Origin: Flavobacteriales bacterium
GTDB lineage: Bacteria > Bacteroidota > Bacteroidia > Flavobacteriales_D > Sanyastnellaceae
Reading direction: 5' to 3'
Assembly: GCA_022428205.1 (NCBI GenBank)
Contig: JAKMCW010000086.1
Location: 1-64,000 of the forward strand
DNA: 64,000 nucleotides
Numbering within the stretch: position 1 is the stretch's first letter; every line of letters starts with the position of its first letter. Positions 29,763-38,842 of the stretch are shown in pieces. A model generated the notes under the pieces. That model had not been told where the DNA came from. It was given only the letters and a program-made list of their open reading frames with translations, and did no database searches. The position numbers were made by a program, and so were the translations under genes.

Positions 29763-30806
29763 TCATCGCGACAACAGGTGGTAGGCGTGCCGGTTCATCC
29801 GCAGGCGCAGGGTGTACATCCAGTAGCACAGAGCACCCCATCCGATGACGGCGGGATAGAACACAGCCCTCAAACTGTTGTCGAGGTCATAGCTGTTAAA
29901 TCCTGGATTTCCGTCCTTGCCAGGATGCAGGCTTTCTGTGTAGCGGGGCAGCACCATGAGGAGAACCACCAACATGATGAAGGCAAAGACATTGTACACG
30001 GCAGCCAAGCGACCAACCCGATCGTCGTCGCCCATGGCTGCCCGTAAAATCAAGTAGCCGGAATACAGGAGTACGGTCACCAATGCCCCGTTAAGCTGTG
30101 GATCTGAAACCCACCACGCGCCCCAAGTCCAACGGGCCCAAAGCGAGCCTGTTGCAAGTCCTAGCAGACCGAAGACCAGGCCGGTTTTGACGGCAGCTTC
30201 AGCCCGCATGTCCCAATTGATATTGTCTGTGCGCAGTTGTGCTAGCGACGCGACAAACCCCAATCCCATGATGAAAAACATGGCAAACCACATCGGGACG
30301 TGCCACAAGAGATTTCGGATGCTCTCGATGATGTTGGGCTGATAGGGAAAGCTGAAGCCCAATTTCGGCGCGCGCTCTTCTGGAGCCTTGGCCCTGAAGT
30401 CCTTCGGAATGTCGCCTTTGGCGGCTTCTTCCACAAAACAAGCATTGCCCAGAAAAAGGGTGCCCGCAGCGGGCGTAAAAACGAAGGCGTCCAAGGCACG
30501 AGAAGGCAATGTGGCTGGGGTGTTCACCGCCAGCCGGACACTGTGAGGGGTAATCTCTACCGTTTCGGTCTTGAGCAATTGGTCACCAGCGCGCAGGACC
30601 ACGTGGAAATCTGAGGGCACATCGTCTGCGGCGGCAAAAGGTTGGCCTGCTGCAGCGAGGATTATGGTGTCTGTTCCGATGCCCAATTGAGAGGGCGTGG
30701 CGGTCACAAGACCAGGCTGCAGCGGTGTCCCAAATCCCCTGAGGATCACATAGCCCAAGAGCAGGATGCTGCCGGCTTTCCAAGTCCAGTTCCAAGCGCC
30801 TTTCAT
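29763..30806 (-). CDS. ccmC: Cytochrome c biogenesis protein CcmC (CcsA family) with extended N-terminal periplasmic region
   Basis: LLWHVPMWFAMFFIMGLG, WTWGAWWVSDPQLNGALVTVLLYSGYL (WWD-like), PRYTESLHPG. Start trimmed to MKGAWNWTWKAG. Confidence 0.85.
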   Translation of the reverse strand: MKGAWNWTWKAGSILLLGYVILRGFGTPLQPGLVTATPSQLGIGTDTIILAAAGQPFAAADDVPSDFHVVLRAGDQLLKTETVEITPHSVRLAVNTPATLPSRALDAFVFTPAAGTLFLGNACFVEEAAKGDIPKDFRAKAPEERAPKLGFSFPYQPNIIESIRNLLWHVPMWFAMFFIMGLGFVASLAQLRTDNINWDMRAEAAVKTGLVFGLLGLATGSLWARWTWGAWWVSDPQLNGALVTVLLYSGYLILRAAMGDDDRVGRLAAVYNVFAFIMLVVLLMVLPRYTESLHPGKDGNPGFNSYDLDNSLRAVFYPAVIGWGALCYWMYTLRLRMNRHAYHLLSR

Positions 30807-31495
30807 GCCCGCCAAATGTAGGGGAAGAGAATGCACGCTATGGCGGAAGTGCCCGCGCCCAGCGCACCGAGAAATAGAGGGTATTCTACCAGCATGGTCC
30901 AAGGCTGATCGGCCAGGGCTCCCCGTGTCAAACGTGTGGCAAGGATGAGCTGCGGAAGCAACAAGGGAAGACCGAGGACCGCTGCCAATGCGCTGCCGCC
31001 GGCCCGAATTTGGGAAGCCACAGCGGAGACGAAAACAAGGGTGGTCGTCATAGACAGGCCGCCCATCCAAGCGCCGAGCACAAGGAGGCCGGGCTTTCCA
31101 GGGTCATCCATTCCTTGGGGCCAGCCCAAAAACAGCACGAATGCCCCCAGTACGACTGCAGTGAGGGCTGTGGTGGTCAAAATGGCGTGGAAGAGCTTGC
31201 CCAACATGAGCCCCAAGGGTTCTGCAGTCCACTGGAGATAGCGGCGGACTTCGGTGCGTTCACGATCGAAGAGCCGCCCGATGGCTGTAAATCCGCTAAA
31301 GAGGTGAACCAACCACAGCATAGCGGTCCAGCCAGCTGCAGTCGTATTGTGATCAGAGGCTTGGAACGCGACGTAAACCGATGCGATGGCAAAAAGTCCG
31401 ACGGCGGCAAGTTGGTGTCCTTGACGCCATTCCAGCTGCCACTCCAGTCCAGCAATGGTGCTGGCTGTGCGGAGGGTATGCCGAGCACTTGCCAT
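30803..31495 (-). CDS. ccmB: Heme exporter protein CcmB
   Basis: Six-TM protein: WQLEWRQGHQLAAVGLFAIASVYVAF, FDRERTEVRRYLQWTAEPLGLMLGKLF, LAAVLGLPLLLPQLILATRL. ATGA overlap with ccmC. Confidence 0.87.
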   Translation of the reverse strand: MASARHTLRTASTIAGLEWQLEWRQGHQLAAVGLFAIASVYVAFQASDHNTTAAGWTAMLWLVHLFSGFTAIGRLFDRERTEVRRYLQWTAEPLGLMLGKLFHAILTTTALTAVVLGAFVLFLGWPQGMDDPGKPGLLVLGAWMGGLSMTTTLVFVSAVASQIRAGGSALAAVLGLPLLLPQLILATRLTRGALADQPWTMLVEYPLFLGALGAGTSAIACILFPYIWRA

Positions 31496-32052
31496 CAATT
31501 CAGGTCGAGGCTTGGAATGCGATTGGCCACTTTGCAGAACAGCTCGGCCATGTTCCGCGCATCGTCGATCGCGCGGTGTTCGGTCCCGGACCAAGTGATG
31601 CCCTCATCTTCTAGGGCCTTTTTCAGCCCGATTTGATTTTGGGATTGCTTCCACTTGCCGAAGTGCTTTTGGAAACATACATGGGCGTCCAACCAGTTGA
31701 GCTGCATGTCGTGGAGTGCAGCGTCGGTCAACAACTGTCGCTTGTCAAATTCACCCCAGCTCATTGGGACCACCTCCTCGGACCCAACACCCATCCAGTC
31801 TTCGTAGTCTTCCATGACTTCGTCGAACTGGTATGCATGGTCGATGTCCGACTGTCGGATCGAAGTCAGCGAAGTACAGAATTTGCTGATGACGGGGTGA
31901 ACCATAGGGCGCACAAATGCGCAGAACTCGGATACGATTTCGAGGTTGGCATTCACCTTGACGGCGCCGACCTCAATGATTTCCACCCGCTTGGGGCGGC
32001 TGGTCCTCCAACACGTGGCTTCAAGGTCGTACAGTATGAATGCCTTCTCCAT
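31495..32052 (-). CDS. 3'-5' exonuclease, DEDDh family
   Basis: ILYDLEATCW (ExoI), AIDDARNMAELFCKVANRI (ExoIII HxAxxDA-like), STRSDIDHA-like region; start at MEKAFILYDLEATC. Confidence 0.85.
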   Translation of the reverse strand: MEKAFILYDLEATCWRTSRPKRVEIIEVGAVKVNANLEIVSEFCAFVRPMVHPVISKFCTSLTSIRQSDIDHAYQFDEVMEDYEDWMGVGSEEVVPMSWGEFDKRQLLTDAALHDMQLNWLDAHVCFQKHFGKWKQSQNQIGLKKALEDEGITWSGTEHRAIDDARNMAELFCKVANRIPSLDLN

Positions 32053-32131
32053 GCTTGGCGAAGATAGCTTCGGCACACGACCCTCTCGGTGTTGTTGGTC
32101 GTTGTTGGGAAGTTCTGGGGGACGGATTCAA

Positions 32132-32746
32132 TTACCGTCTGATGGGCGCCGCTGAGCGCGCACAAATTTCGTTCTCCAGACCATGGGCGTGGATGATGTG
32201 CTCAATGGCGGCGTCATCTCCTTGCGGGTCGTATTCGCTCTTCAGGTCATGCCCAAAAAGGCGGGCGAGGCCCTGCCACATGAAAGCGCTCAATCTTCCT
32301 TTGAGCTCCTGGACCACGCCATAGGTGGTGCGGTTGGCTTGGCGGTCGATCAGGCGAATGAGGATGATCCCTTCGCGCACGGTGAGCTTCCGCAACTCGC
32401 CTTCAAACTGGGCTTTCAAGGCATCTTCCTTGACTTGAATCAAGGCCTTGCGGGCTTTTGGTGACGCAATAGAGGCCAGCTCACGCTCGAGACTGTCCAT
32501 GGCCAGACCGGCAAATTCAGCGTACGGCCACACCTTGATGACGCGTCGCTCTAATCGGCTGTAACGCCGGCTTCCTGGCTGTACCTGGTGGTCGTCTGGA
32601 ATGGTGGGGCCAGGTTGAATAACCGCTTCCTGAAGGTGCACCATTGGGGGCAGGCTGTCAGTCGATGCACCACAAGAGCGCTGCCCGCTGCCCGCAAAGG
32701 ACAGCGCGATCAAACAAACACATGTGAGGGTGCATCTCAACAACAT
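32132..32746 (-). CDS. DUF4294-like protein
   Basis: VWPYAEFAGLAMDSLERELASIASPKARKALIQVKEDALKAQFEGELRKLTVREGIILIRLIDRQANRTTYGVVQELKGRLSAFMWQGLARLFG; signal peptide. Confidence 0.8.
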   Translation of the reverse strand: MLLRCTLTCVCLIALSFAGSGQRSCGASTDSLPPMVHLQEAVIQPGPTIPDDHQVQPGSRRYSRLERRVIKVWPYAEFAGLAMDSLERELASIASPKARKALIQVKEDALKAQFEGELRKLTVREGIILIRLIDRQANRTTYGVVQELKGRLSAFMWQGLARLFGHDLKSEYDPQGDDAAIEHIIHAHGLENEICARSAAPIRR

Positions 32747-32787
32747 TGCGCCCTTTGAACGTGAAAACAGCAGAAAAGTTGCCTTTT

Positions 32788-34320
32788 TCAGCCGGCGTAT
32801 CTGCCGCGCCAGGCGGTCTTTGTGCCTTGTGTTGACGTTCCGGAGCTGCGTGTAGCGTTGCCGTTGCCGTTGTGTTGTTCGGCGTCGAGTACCGCATTGG
32901 CTGCAGACCAGTCGACCCCGGCGCGGCGTGCGGCAGCGTGGTCCTCGAAAGAGGTTGCGTCGAAGTGTGCCCCAACAAAGCCGGTGTCGAATTTGCCCGA
33001 GATAAAGGCGGGATGGTCCAATACAAACCGGCCGAAGTCAAGTGTGGTCTCTACCCCTTGGATTTCATATTCGTCAATGGCCCGTCGCAAACGTTCCATG
33101 GCCTGTGTTCTGTCCATGCCATGGGCGCACAGCTTCGCGATCATGGGGTCATAGTAGATGGAAATGTCATCTCCGGTCTCCACGCCGGCATCAACGCGAA
33201 TGCCAGGCCCTTCCGGTGCAATGTGGGCGGCGAGTGTCCCGGTGGACGGCAGGAATCCGGCCGGCACATCCTCTGCATACACGCGCAATTCAATGGAGTG
33301 TCCATGAATGGTGAGGTCTTCCTGCTTAAGCCGAAGCGCCTCTCCACGGGCGACGCGAATTTGCTCTTCTACAAGGTCCACACCTGTGATCATTTCGGTG
33401 ACCGGGTGTTCTACCTGAAGCCGGGTATTCATCTCAAGGAAGTAGAAATTCCGATCCGCATCGACCAGAAATTCTACAGTGCCCGCACCTACATAGCCGC
33501 AAGCTTTGGCACAGTCCAAGGCGCAGCGGCCCATCTTTTCTCTGAGCGCATTGTCGAGCAATGCGCTTGGGGCCTCTTCGACGACTTTTTGGTGGCGGCG
33601 TTGGATGCTGCACTCGCGCTCGAAGAGGTGGACACCATTGCCATGCATGTCGCAGAGCACTTGAATTTCGATGTGGCGGGGTTCGGTGACGAAGCGTTCC
33701 AAAAAGACGGCTCCATTGCCAAAAGCGCTGGTCGCCTCACTCATGGCCCGTTCAGTTTCACTCCGCAGCAGTGCCGGATCGTGGACGACCCGCATGCCTT
33801 TTCCGCCGCCGCCCGCGCTGGCCTTGACCATGACGGGAAAACCGATGTGCTGTGCGAGACGCTCGGCTTCGTTCAGGTCGTTGACTTCGCCATCTGAGCC
33901 GGGCACCAAGGGGACATTTTGGGCCGCCACGGCGGCTTTGGCCGAAAGCTTGTCGCCCATGGTTTGAATGCTGTCGGGCCTGGGGCCGATAAAGGCGATG
34001 CCTTGGGCTTCTACCGCAGCGGCAAATGCGGCATTCTCGCTCAAAAACCCGTAGCCCGGATGGATGGCGTCTGCACCGGTTTTTCGCGCGGCTTCAAGGA
34101 TTTTTGCGGGGACCAAGTATGACTCCGAAGCGCTGGCGGGACCGATGTGTACGGCTTCGTCTGCGTACCGTGCAAAAGGCATGTCGGCATCGACGTCAGA
34201 GTATACCGCGACGCTTTTCAGGCCCATGGAACGGACCGTTCGCATGATGCGAAGTGCGATCTCACCCCGGTTTGCAACAAGGACCTTGGTGATGGAGCGG
34301 GTGGAAATCTCAGAGTTCAT
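32788..34320 (-). CDS. accC: Acetyl-/acyl-CoA carboxylase biotin carboxylase subunit
   Basis: KVLVANRGEIALRIMRTVRSMG, VKASAGGGGKGMRVV, HIEIQVLCDMHGNGVHLFERECSIQRRHQKVVEEAPS, FLEMNTRLQVEHPVTEMITGVDLVEEQIRVA. Confidence 0.95.
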   Translation of the reverse strand: MNSEISTRSITKVLVANRGEIALRIMRTVRSMGLKSVAVYSDVDADMPFARYADEAVHIGPASASESYLVPAKILEAARKTGADAIHPGYGFLSENAAFAAAVEAQGIAFIGPRPDSIQTMGDKLSAKAAVAAQNVPLVPGSDGEVNDLNEAERLAQHIGFPVMVKASAGGGGKGMRVVHDPALLRSETERAMSEATSAFGNGAVFLERFVTEPRHIEIQVLCDMHGNGVHLFERECSIQRRHQKVVEEAPSALLDNALREKMGRCALDCAKACGYVGAGTVEFLVDADRNFYFLEMNTRLQVEHPVTEMITGVDLVEEQIRVARGEALRLKQEDLTIHGHSIELRVYAEDVPAGFLPSTGTLAAHIAPEGPGIRVDAGVETGDDISIYYDPMIAKLCAHGMDRTQAMERLRRAIDEYEIQGVETTLDFGRFVLDHPAFISGKFDTGFVGAHFDATSFEDHAAARRAGVDWSAANAVLDAEQHNGNGNATRSSGTSTQGTKTAWRGRYAG

Positions 34321-34341
34321 GGCCCCGCAAAAATGCGTGAT

Positions 34342-35170
34342 TTACCGCAAGGGATACCGCCGGGCAATCAAAGCTTCAAAGACGCGGTCGGGTAAGACCC
34401 GCTTGAGCCGGATGGCAAGGCGCTGCAAAGGAGGAGCCACTGTGAGATACAGTGGGGGACGTCGCTGGCTGAGGAGCTTGAGCACAGCCTTCCCCATGTC
34501 GGCGGGGTCTTTGGCGTGGGCAACCTCGGCATTGACAGCTTCGCACACCGCCTCGAAGCCGGGGTTCAGCGTGTGGTTGGGCTCAGCCACCCTCAAACGG
34601 TTGGCATTGATGGTGGTTTTGAAATCGCCAGGCCGCAGCACGGTGACCCGAACACCGTGACGGGCGAGCTCCATGCTCTGTGCTTCGGCGATGAGCTCTA
34701 CGGCTGCCTTTGAGGAGCAGTACACCCCGCGGAAAGGCAGACCCACAACTCCTGCGACACTCCCGACATGCATCAAGTGGCCTTGAGAAGCGATCAGGTG
34801 AGGGGTGGCCATTCTGCTCACAGTATGCAGTCCGACCACGTTGGTCCGATACACCGTGAGCAACTCTTCTTCTGTCGTGTCGCCCATGGCGCCCATCATA
34901 CCGATGCCGGCGTTGTTGACCACAGCATCGATTCGTCCTTCGGCTTCCATGACCGCATCCATCGCTGCGGACACTGTATCTGGTTGGGTGACATCGAGGG
35001 CTACTGTGCCTGGTCTGCCGGGCTGGGGTGGTGCGGTGGTGGAGCGCCGTCCTGTGCCCCAAACGCGGTGGCCATGGTCGGCCAATACTTGCGCGATGGC
35101 GGCGCCGATGCCGGTGGTGGCACCGGTAACGAGGACAACCTTGGCTTGGCGGTGGAAGTCGGTTCGCATG
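34342..35170 (-). CDS. SDR-family oxidoreductase
   Basis: VVLVTGATTGIGAAIAQVLADHGHRVWGTGRR, VVNNAGIGMMG, YCSSKAAVELIAEAQSMEL (YxxxK variant spacing). Start trimmed to 35170. Confidence 0.88.
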
Positions 35171-35180
35171 GGGAAAAAGA

Positions 35181-35280
35181 GAGGGCAAGCGATTCCCATC
35201 GCACCGCTACGACCACCTGCCCTTGCTGCCTTCCGGCCCTGGGGGGTTGAGTGGGAGCTGGCCGTGGGAGACTTGCCCTC
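35181..35280 (-). ncRNA. ffs: Signal recognition particle RNA (bacterial small SRP RNA)
   Basis: Minus strand contains CAGGGCCGGAAGGCAGCAAGGGCAGG, the conserved SRP RNA apical domain. Ends pair: GAGGGCAAG (5') with CTTGCCCTC (3'). TCTTTTT follows the 3' end, and a TACCTTTG element lies 6 nt upstream. Confidence 0.9.
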
Positions 35281-35286
35281 CGTGGA

Positions 35287-35294
35287 CAAAGGTA
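35287..35294 (-). promoter_or_regulatory. Bacteroidota -7 promoter element (TACCTTTG) for SRP RNA
   Basis: Exact TAnnTTTG on the minus strand, ending 6 nt before the paired 5' end of the SRP RNA. Confidence 0.65.
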
Positions 35295-35353
35295 GGCCAG
35301 GGGAGGTTCCATTGTATGTCTGGGTTGTCGATATTGGTCCCAGAACGCCGAGC

Positions 35354-35944
35354 ATGAACTCAACTGCCAATTTGCCGCAAGACCCGGTTGCCCAGCCGAA
35401 GCGCATTCCCTCGAAGCTTTACGGCCATGCGTTGGCTGGAGCAGGGTTGATTTTGGTGGGATATCTCATGGCTTTTCTGGTCAATTTTGAGTGGCTTCTG
35501 GGCGGTTGGACAACACCCTATGTATTGACGGTCGTGGTCGCCGTGATGGTGATGGTCCTTTTGACCGTTCGTCAAGACGAAGGACAGTTGAGATTTGGTC
35601 GCGCTTTCGGGTTGTCGTTGCTGGCTGGTTTCCTGGCCAGATTGGGATACAACTTGTTCAACCTGTTGCTTTTTCAGGTATTGCGACCTGATTTGCTCGA
35701 TGCGTATGTAGCGCTGGTTGTCGAGAAGGCGGAAGAAGCCCTGTCGGCATTTAACCTCGGCAGTTTGTCGGAGGAAATGGAAGGATTCGGTGCGCTCTTG
35801 GAAACGTCGACGCGTTACTCCATGACTTTTTCGGGACAGTGTACCGATGCCATGACCAGCATCGTCTGGTTGGCTTTTGTGGCCCTCATTGTATCGGCTG
35901 TGTTGAAACGAGGTGGTCAGAGTGACACCACCTTCAAAGGATGA
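35354..35944 (+). CDS. DUF4199-like membrane protein
   Basis: MNSTANLPQDPVAQPKRIPSKLYGHALAGAGLILVGYLMAFLV..., four predicted TMs, immediately upstream of a GT2 gene with ATGA overlap. Start trimmed from 34805. Confidence 0.75.
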   Translation: MNSTANLPQDPVAQPKRIPSKLYGHALAGAGLILVGYLMAFLVNFEWLLGGWTTPYVLTVVVAVMVMVLLTVRQDEGQLRFGRAFGLSLLAGFLARLGYNLFNLLLFQVLRPDLLDAYVALVVEKAEEALSAFNLGSLSEEMEGFGALLETSTRYSMTFSGQCTDAMTSIVWLAFVALIVSAVLKRGGQSDTTFKG

Positions 35945-36972
35945 CCACTACCTTGCATAGACCCTGTGCACAGCAGCGCCCAAGCGAAATGGACACCACT
36001 GAATTGACTTCTCCTGCGCGCCCCGAATGCGATTTGAGCATTGTGGTACCGTTGTACAATGAAGAGGAGAGCCTGCCTGAGTTGATGGCTTGGATTGACA
36101 AGGTGTTGACGGGAAGGAAGTATGAGGTGGTGTTTGTCGACGACGGCTCCACGGATGGGTCATGGCAGGCCGTGCAAGGACTCAAGCAGCAATTTCCTGA
36201 CCACGTACGGGGCATCAGTTTTGCCCGAAACCAAGGCAAGAGTGCCGCCTTACACTCGGGCTTTAAGGTGGTCCGAGGCAAGGTTGTAATCACCATGGAT
36301 GCTGACTTACAGGACAGTCCCGATGAGGTTCCTGAGTTGGAACGGAAGGTGGTAGAAGAGGGGTTTGATGTGGTTAGCGGCTGGAAGAAAAAACGCCACG
36401 ATCCCATCACGAAGACCGTGCCCACGAAATTGTACAACTGGGCCACACGTCGCGTGAGCGGCATTCATCTTCACGACTTCAATTGCGGATTAAAGGCCTA
36501 CCGTCGCGAGGTGGTGCAAGCGGTGGAGGTCAACGGAGAAATGCACCGCTACATCCCTGTGCTGGCCAAGCAGGCCGGGTTTTCGAAAATTGGAGAGCAA
36601 GTGGTCCAGCACCAAGCCCGGAAGTACGGTACGACCAAGTTTGGCTTGGAGCGCTTCGTCAACGGCTTTCTGGACCTTTTAACCATTGCCTTCATTGGCC
36701 GATTCGGGCACAAGCCCATGCACCTCTTTGGTGTGCTCGGAACACTGATGTTTTTAGGTGGCTTCGGTCTGTTTGCCGGTATTGGAGGGTACAAGTTGTG
36801 GGCGATGTACGAGGGCGCATCTGCGCGCAACATTGCCGACATCAGTGCATTTCACATCGCCTTGGCGTTCATGGTGATGGGCTTGCAGCTTTTCCTGGCT
36901 GGGTTTGTCGCGGAGTTGATCACGCGAAATGCCCCCAGCAGGAACGTGTACTTGCTCAAGGATCAGATTTGA
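35941..36972 (+). CDS. Family 2 glycosyltransferase (GtrB/DPM1-like)
   Basis: LSIVVPLYNEEESLPELMAWIDKVL, VVFVDDGSTDGSW, ITMDADLQDSPDEVPEL, KAYRREVVQAVEVNGEMHRYIPVLAKQAGF; two C-terminal TMs. Confidence 0.92.
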   Translation: MTTTLHRPCAQQRPSEMDTTELTSPARPECDLSIVVPLYNEEESLPELMAWIDKVLTGRKYEVVFVDDGSTDGSWQAVQGLKQQFPDHVRGISFARNQGKSAALHSGFKVVRGKVVITMDADLQDSPDEVPELERKVVEEGFDVVSGWKKKRHDPITKTVPTKLYNWATRRVSGIHLHDFNCGLKAYRREVVQAVEVNGEMHRYIPVLAKQAGFSKIGEQVVQHQARKYGTTKFGLERFVNGFLDLLTIAFIGRFGHKPMHLFGVLGTLMFLGGFGLFAGIGGYKLWAMYEGASARNIADISAFHIALAFMVMGLQLFLAGFVAELITRNAPSRNVYLLKDQI

Positions 36973-36984
36973 GCTGTCGTTCCG

Positions 36985-38133
36985 TCAGGAAATGACGCCG
37001 CTTCCCAGTACTTCCTCTCCGGTTTCGGCGTCGTGCCATGCGGCAAATTGTCCGGGTGCCACTCCAGATTGGGGCGCGTCAAACAACAGGTGGTAGCCAT
37101 CTGAAGTGCGCCGCAATTCAGCTTCTTGCAGAGGTTGACGGTATCGGAAACGCGCTTTGACCCGCATGCTGTCGAAGGGTGCCTCTAACGCGCGGTCAGG
37201 GCGGATCCAGTGCACTTGGTCTTCGGCCATCGCCAGTCCTTGTCGGTGAAGGCCGGGGTGGCGGTCGGATTCACCGACGTACAAGGTGTTCGTACTCATG
37301 TCCTTCCCGATGACAAACAAGGGTTCCACATGACCGCCAACGTTGAGTCCCCGCCGCTGTCCAATGGTGAAGAAATGCGCACCGGGGTGGGTGCCCACTT
37401 CCCGGCCTTGTCCCAGATCAAAGGAAGGTTCGTCCCATGGGTTGGCGCCAGGTATGACACCTTCTGCGGGCACTTCGACGATGGGTCCGTGCTGTACTTC
37501 AAGCTGCTGCTGCAAGAACTCGGGAAGTTTGACTTTTCCGACGAAGCAGAGTCCTTGGCTGTCTTTCTTCTGCGCGGTCGGGAGCTTGGCTTCCGCGGCA
37601 ATCCTGCGGACCACGGGTTTTTCGAGTTCGCCCACGGGAAACAGCGCGTCTGACAATTGCGCTTGGGTGACCTGACAGAGGAAGTAACTCTGGTCTTTGT
37701 TGCCGTCGCGCCCGGCGAGGAGCCGGTGCATGCCATCAGGTGTTGTGGCTTTACGGCAATAGTGACCTGTGGCTACGGCGTCGGCACCGAGTTGATGCGC
37801 CGCTTGGCGGAACAGGTCGAACTTGATCTCTCGGTTGCAGAGCACGTCTGGATTGGGGGTGCGCCCCGCGGCGTACTCTGCAAACATGTGGTCGACAATG
37901 CGCGCCTTGTAGGCATCCGAGAGGTCGATGACCTGAAAGGGAATGCCGAGATGTTGGGCCACAAGCAAGGCGTCGTTGGCATCGTCAACCCATGGACAGG
38001 CGTTGTCGATGGTGACGGTGTCATCGACCCAATTGCGCATGAAAATGCCAATCACTTCATGGCCCTCGCGCTGCAATTGCAACGCAGCCACGCTGCTGTC
38101 GACACCACCGGATAGACCTACTACCACACGCAT
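36985..38133 (-). CDS. mnmA: tRNA-specific 2-thiouridylase MnmA
   Basis: [90 protein letters not shown]. Confidence 0.97.
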   Translation of the reverse strand: MRVVVGLSGGVDSSVAALQLQREGHEVIGIFMRNWVDDTVTIDNACPWVDDANDALLVAQHLGIPFQVIDLSDAYKARIVDHMFAEYAAGRTPNPDVLCNREIKFDLFRQAAHQLGADAVATGHYCRKATTPDGMHRLLAGRDGNKDQSYFLCQVTQAQLSDALFPVGELEKPVVRRIAAEAKLPTAQKKDSQGLCFVGKVKLPEFLQQQLEVQHGPIVEVPAEGVIPGANPWDEPSFDLGQGREVGTHPGAHFFTIGQRRGLNVGGHVEPLFVIGKDMSTNTLYVGESDRHPGLHRQGLAMAEDQVHWIRPDRALEAPFDSMRVKARFRYRQPLQEAELRRTSDGYHLLFDAPQSGVAPGQFAAWHDAETGEEVLGSGVIS

Positions 38134-38221
38134 GGTGCGAAATTACAACGCCGACCTCGTGAGAGTGCCGCAACATCTTTCGATATTCACGGTCACCGGC
38201 TTCAGATGCTGTTTTTTGTGA

Positions 38222-38842
38222 TTGTCTGATATTCCGGGGCAACCAATCGTGCAACGTTTCGTCATTTCACCGACCGAATCCCCCGACTCCGAGACTTTAT
38301 CGGGGTGGGTTAAGTCTGCGCAAGCAGGCGAGACTGAAGGGCAACGGATGATTTACGAAACCTATGCCGGCAAAATGTTGCTGGCGATTCGCAGGTATAT
38401 ACCAGGCGAGCAGGAGGCACTCGACGTGCTGCAAGATGGATTCATCAAGGTGTTGCGCAACATTGGCGGCTACACTTTCCGTGGATCTTTTGAAGGTTGG
38501 ATGCGGCGCATCATGGTCAACATGGCCATCGATGCCTTGAGATCAGCCAAGCAGTTACAGTTTGTCGGAGACAGCGAGGAGATGTTGGATGTCCTTTCAC
38601 AAAAAGTGGAGGAGGAGACCGAAGCGGAGTGGGCTTCACTCGGTCAACATGACATCCTTGAGGCGATGGAAAAATTGACCCCCATGTACCGGGCGGTGTT
38701 CAACCTCTATGCGATAGAGGGATACAGCCACCGGGAGATTTCCAGTGAACTGGGCATCTCAGAAGGGACGTCAAAATCGAATTACGCGAAGGCGCGCCGC
38801 AATCTGCGGGAGCTTTTGCGAAATAAATTGAGGCAACAGTGA
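38222..38842 (+). CDS. ECF-type RNA polymerase sigma-70 factor
   Basis: IYETYAGKMLLAIRRYIPGEQEALDVLQDGFIKVLRNIGGYTFRGSFEGWMRRIMVNMAIDALR (sigma2) and YRAVFNLYAIEGYSHREISSELGISEGTSKSNYAKARRNLRELL (sigma4). Start codon uncertain (TTG 38222 or GTG 38249). Confidence 0.92.
   Translation: MSDIPGQPIVQRFVISPTESPDSETLSGWVKSAQAGETEGQRMIYETYAGKMLLAIRRYIPGEQEALDVLQDGFIKVLRNIGGYTFRGSFEGWMRRIMVNMAIDALRSAKQLQFVGDSEEMLDVLSQKVEEETEAEWASLGQHDILEAMEKLTPMYRAVFNLYAIEGYSHREISSELGISEGTSKSNYAKARRNLRELLRNKLRQQ

Noticed and set aside
34805-35353. N-terminal extension of the DUF4199 ORF and other ORFs crossing 35181-35280
   Set aside because: They overlap the SDR gene and the SRP RNA. The DUF4199 protein starts naturally at 35354.
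38222-38250. TTG start for the ECF sigma factor as an unusual feature
   Set aside because: A GTG at 38249 is also possible and the N-terminus is not conserved, so the start cannot be decided from sequence alone.
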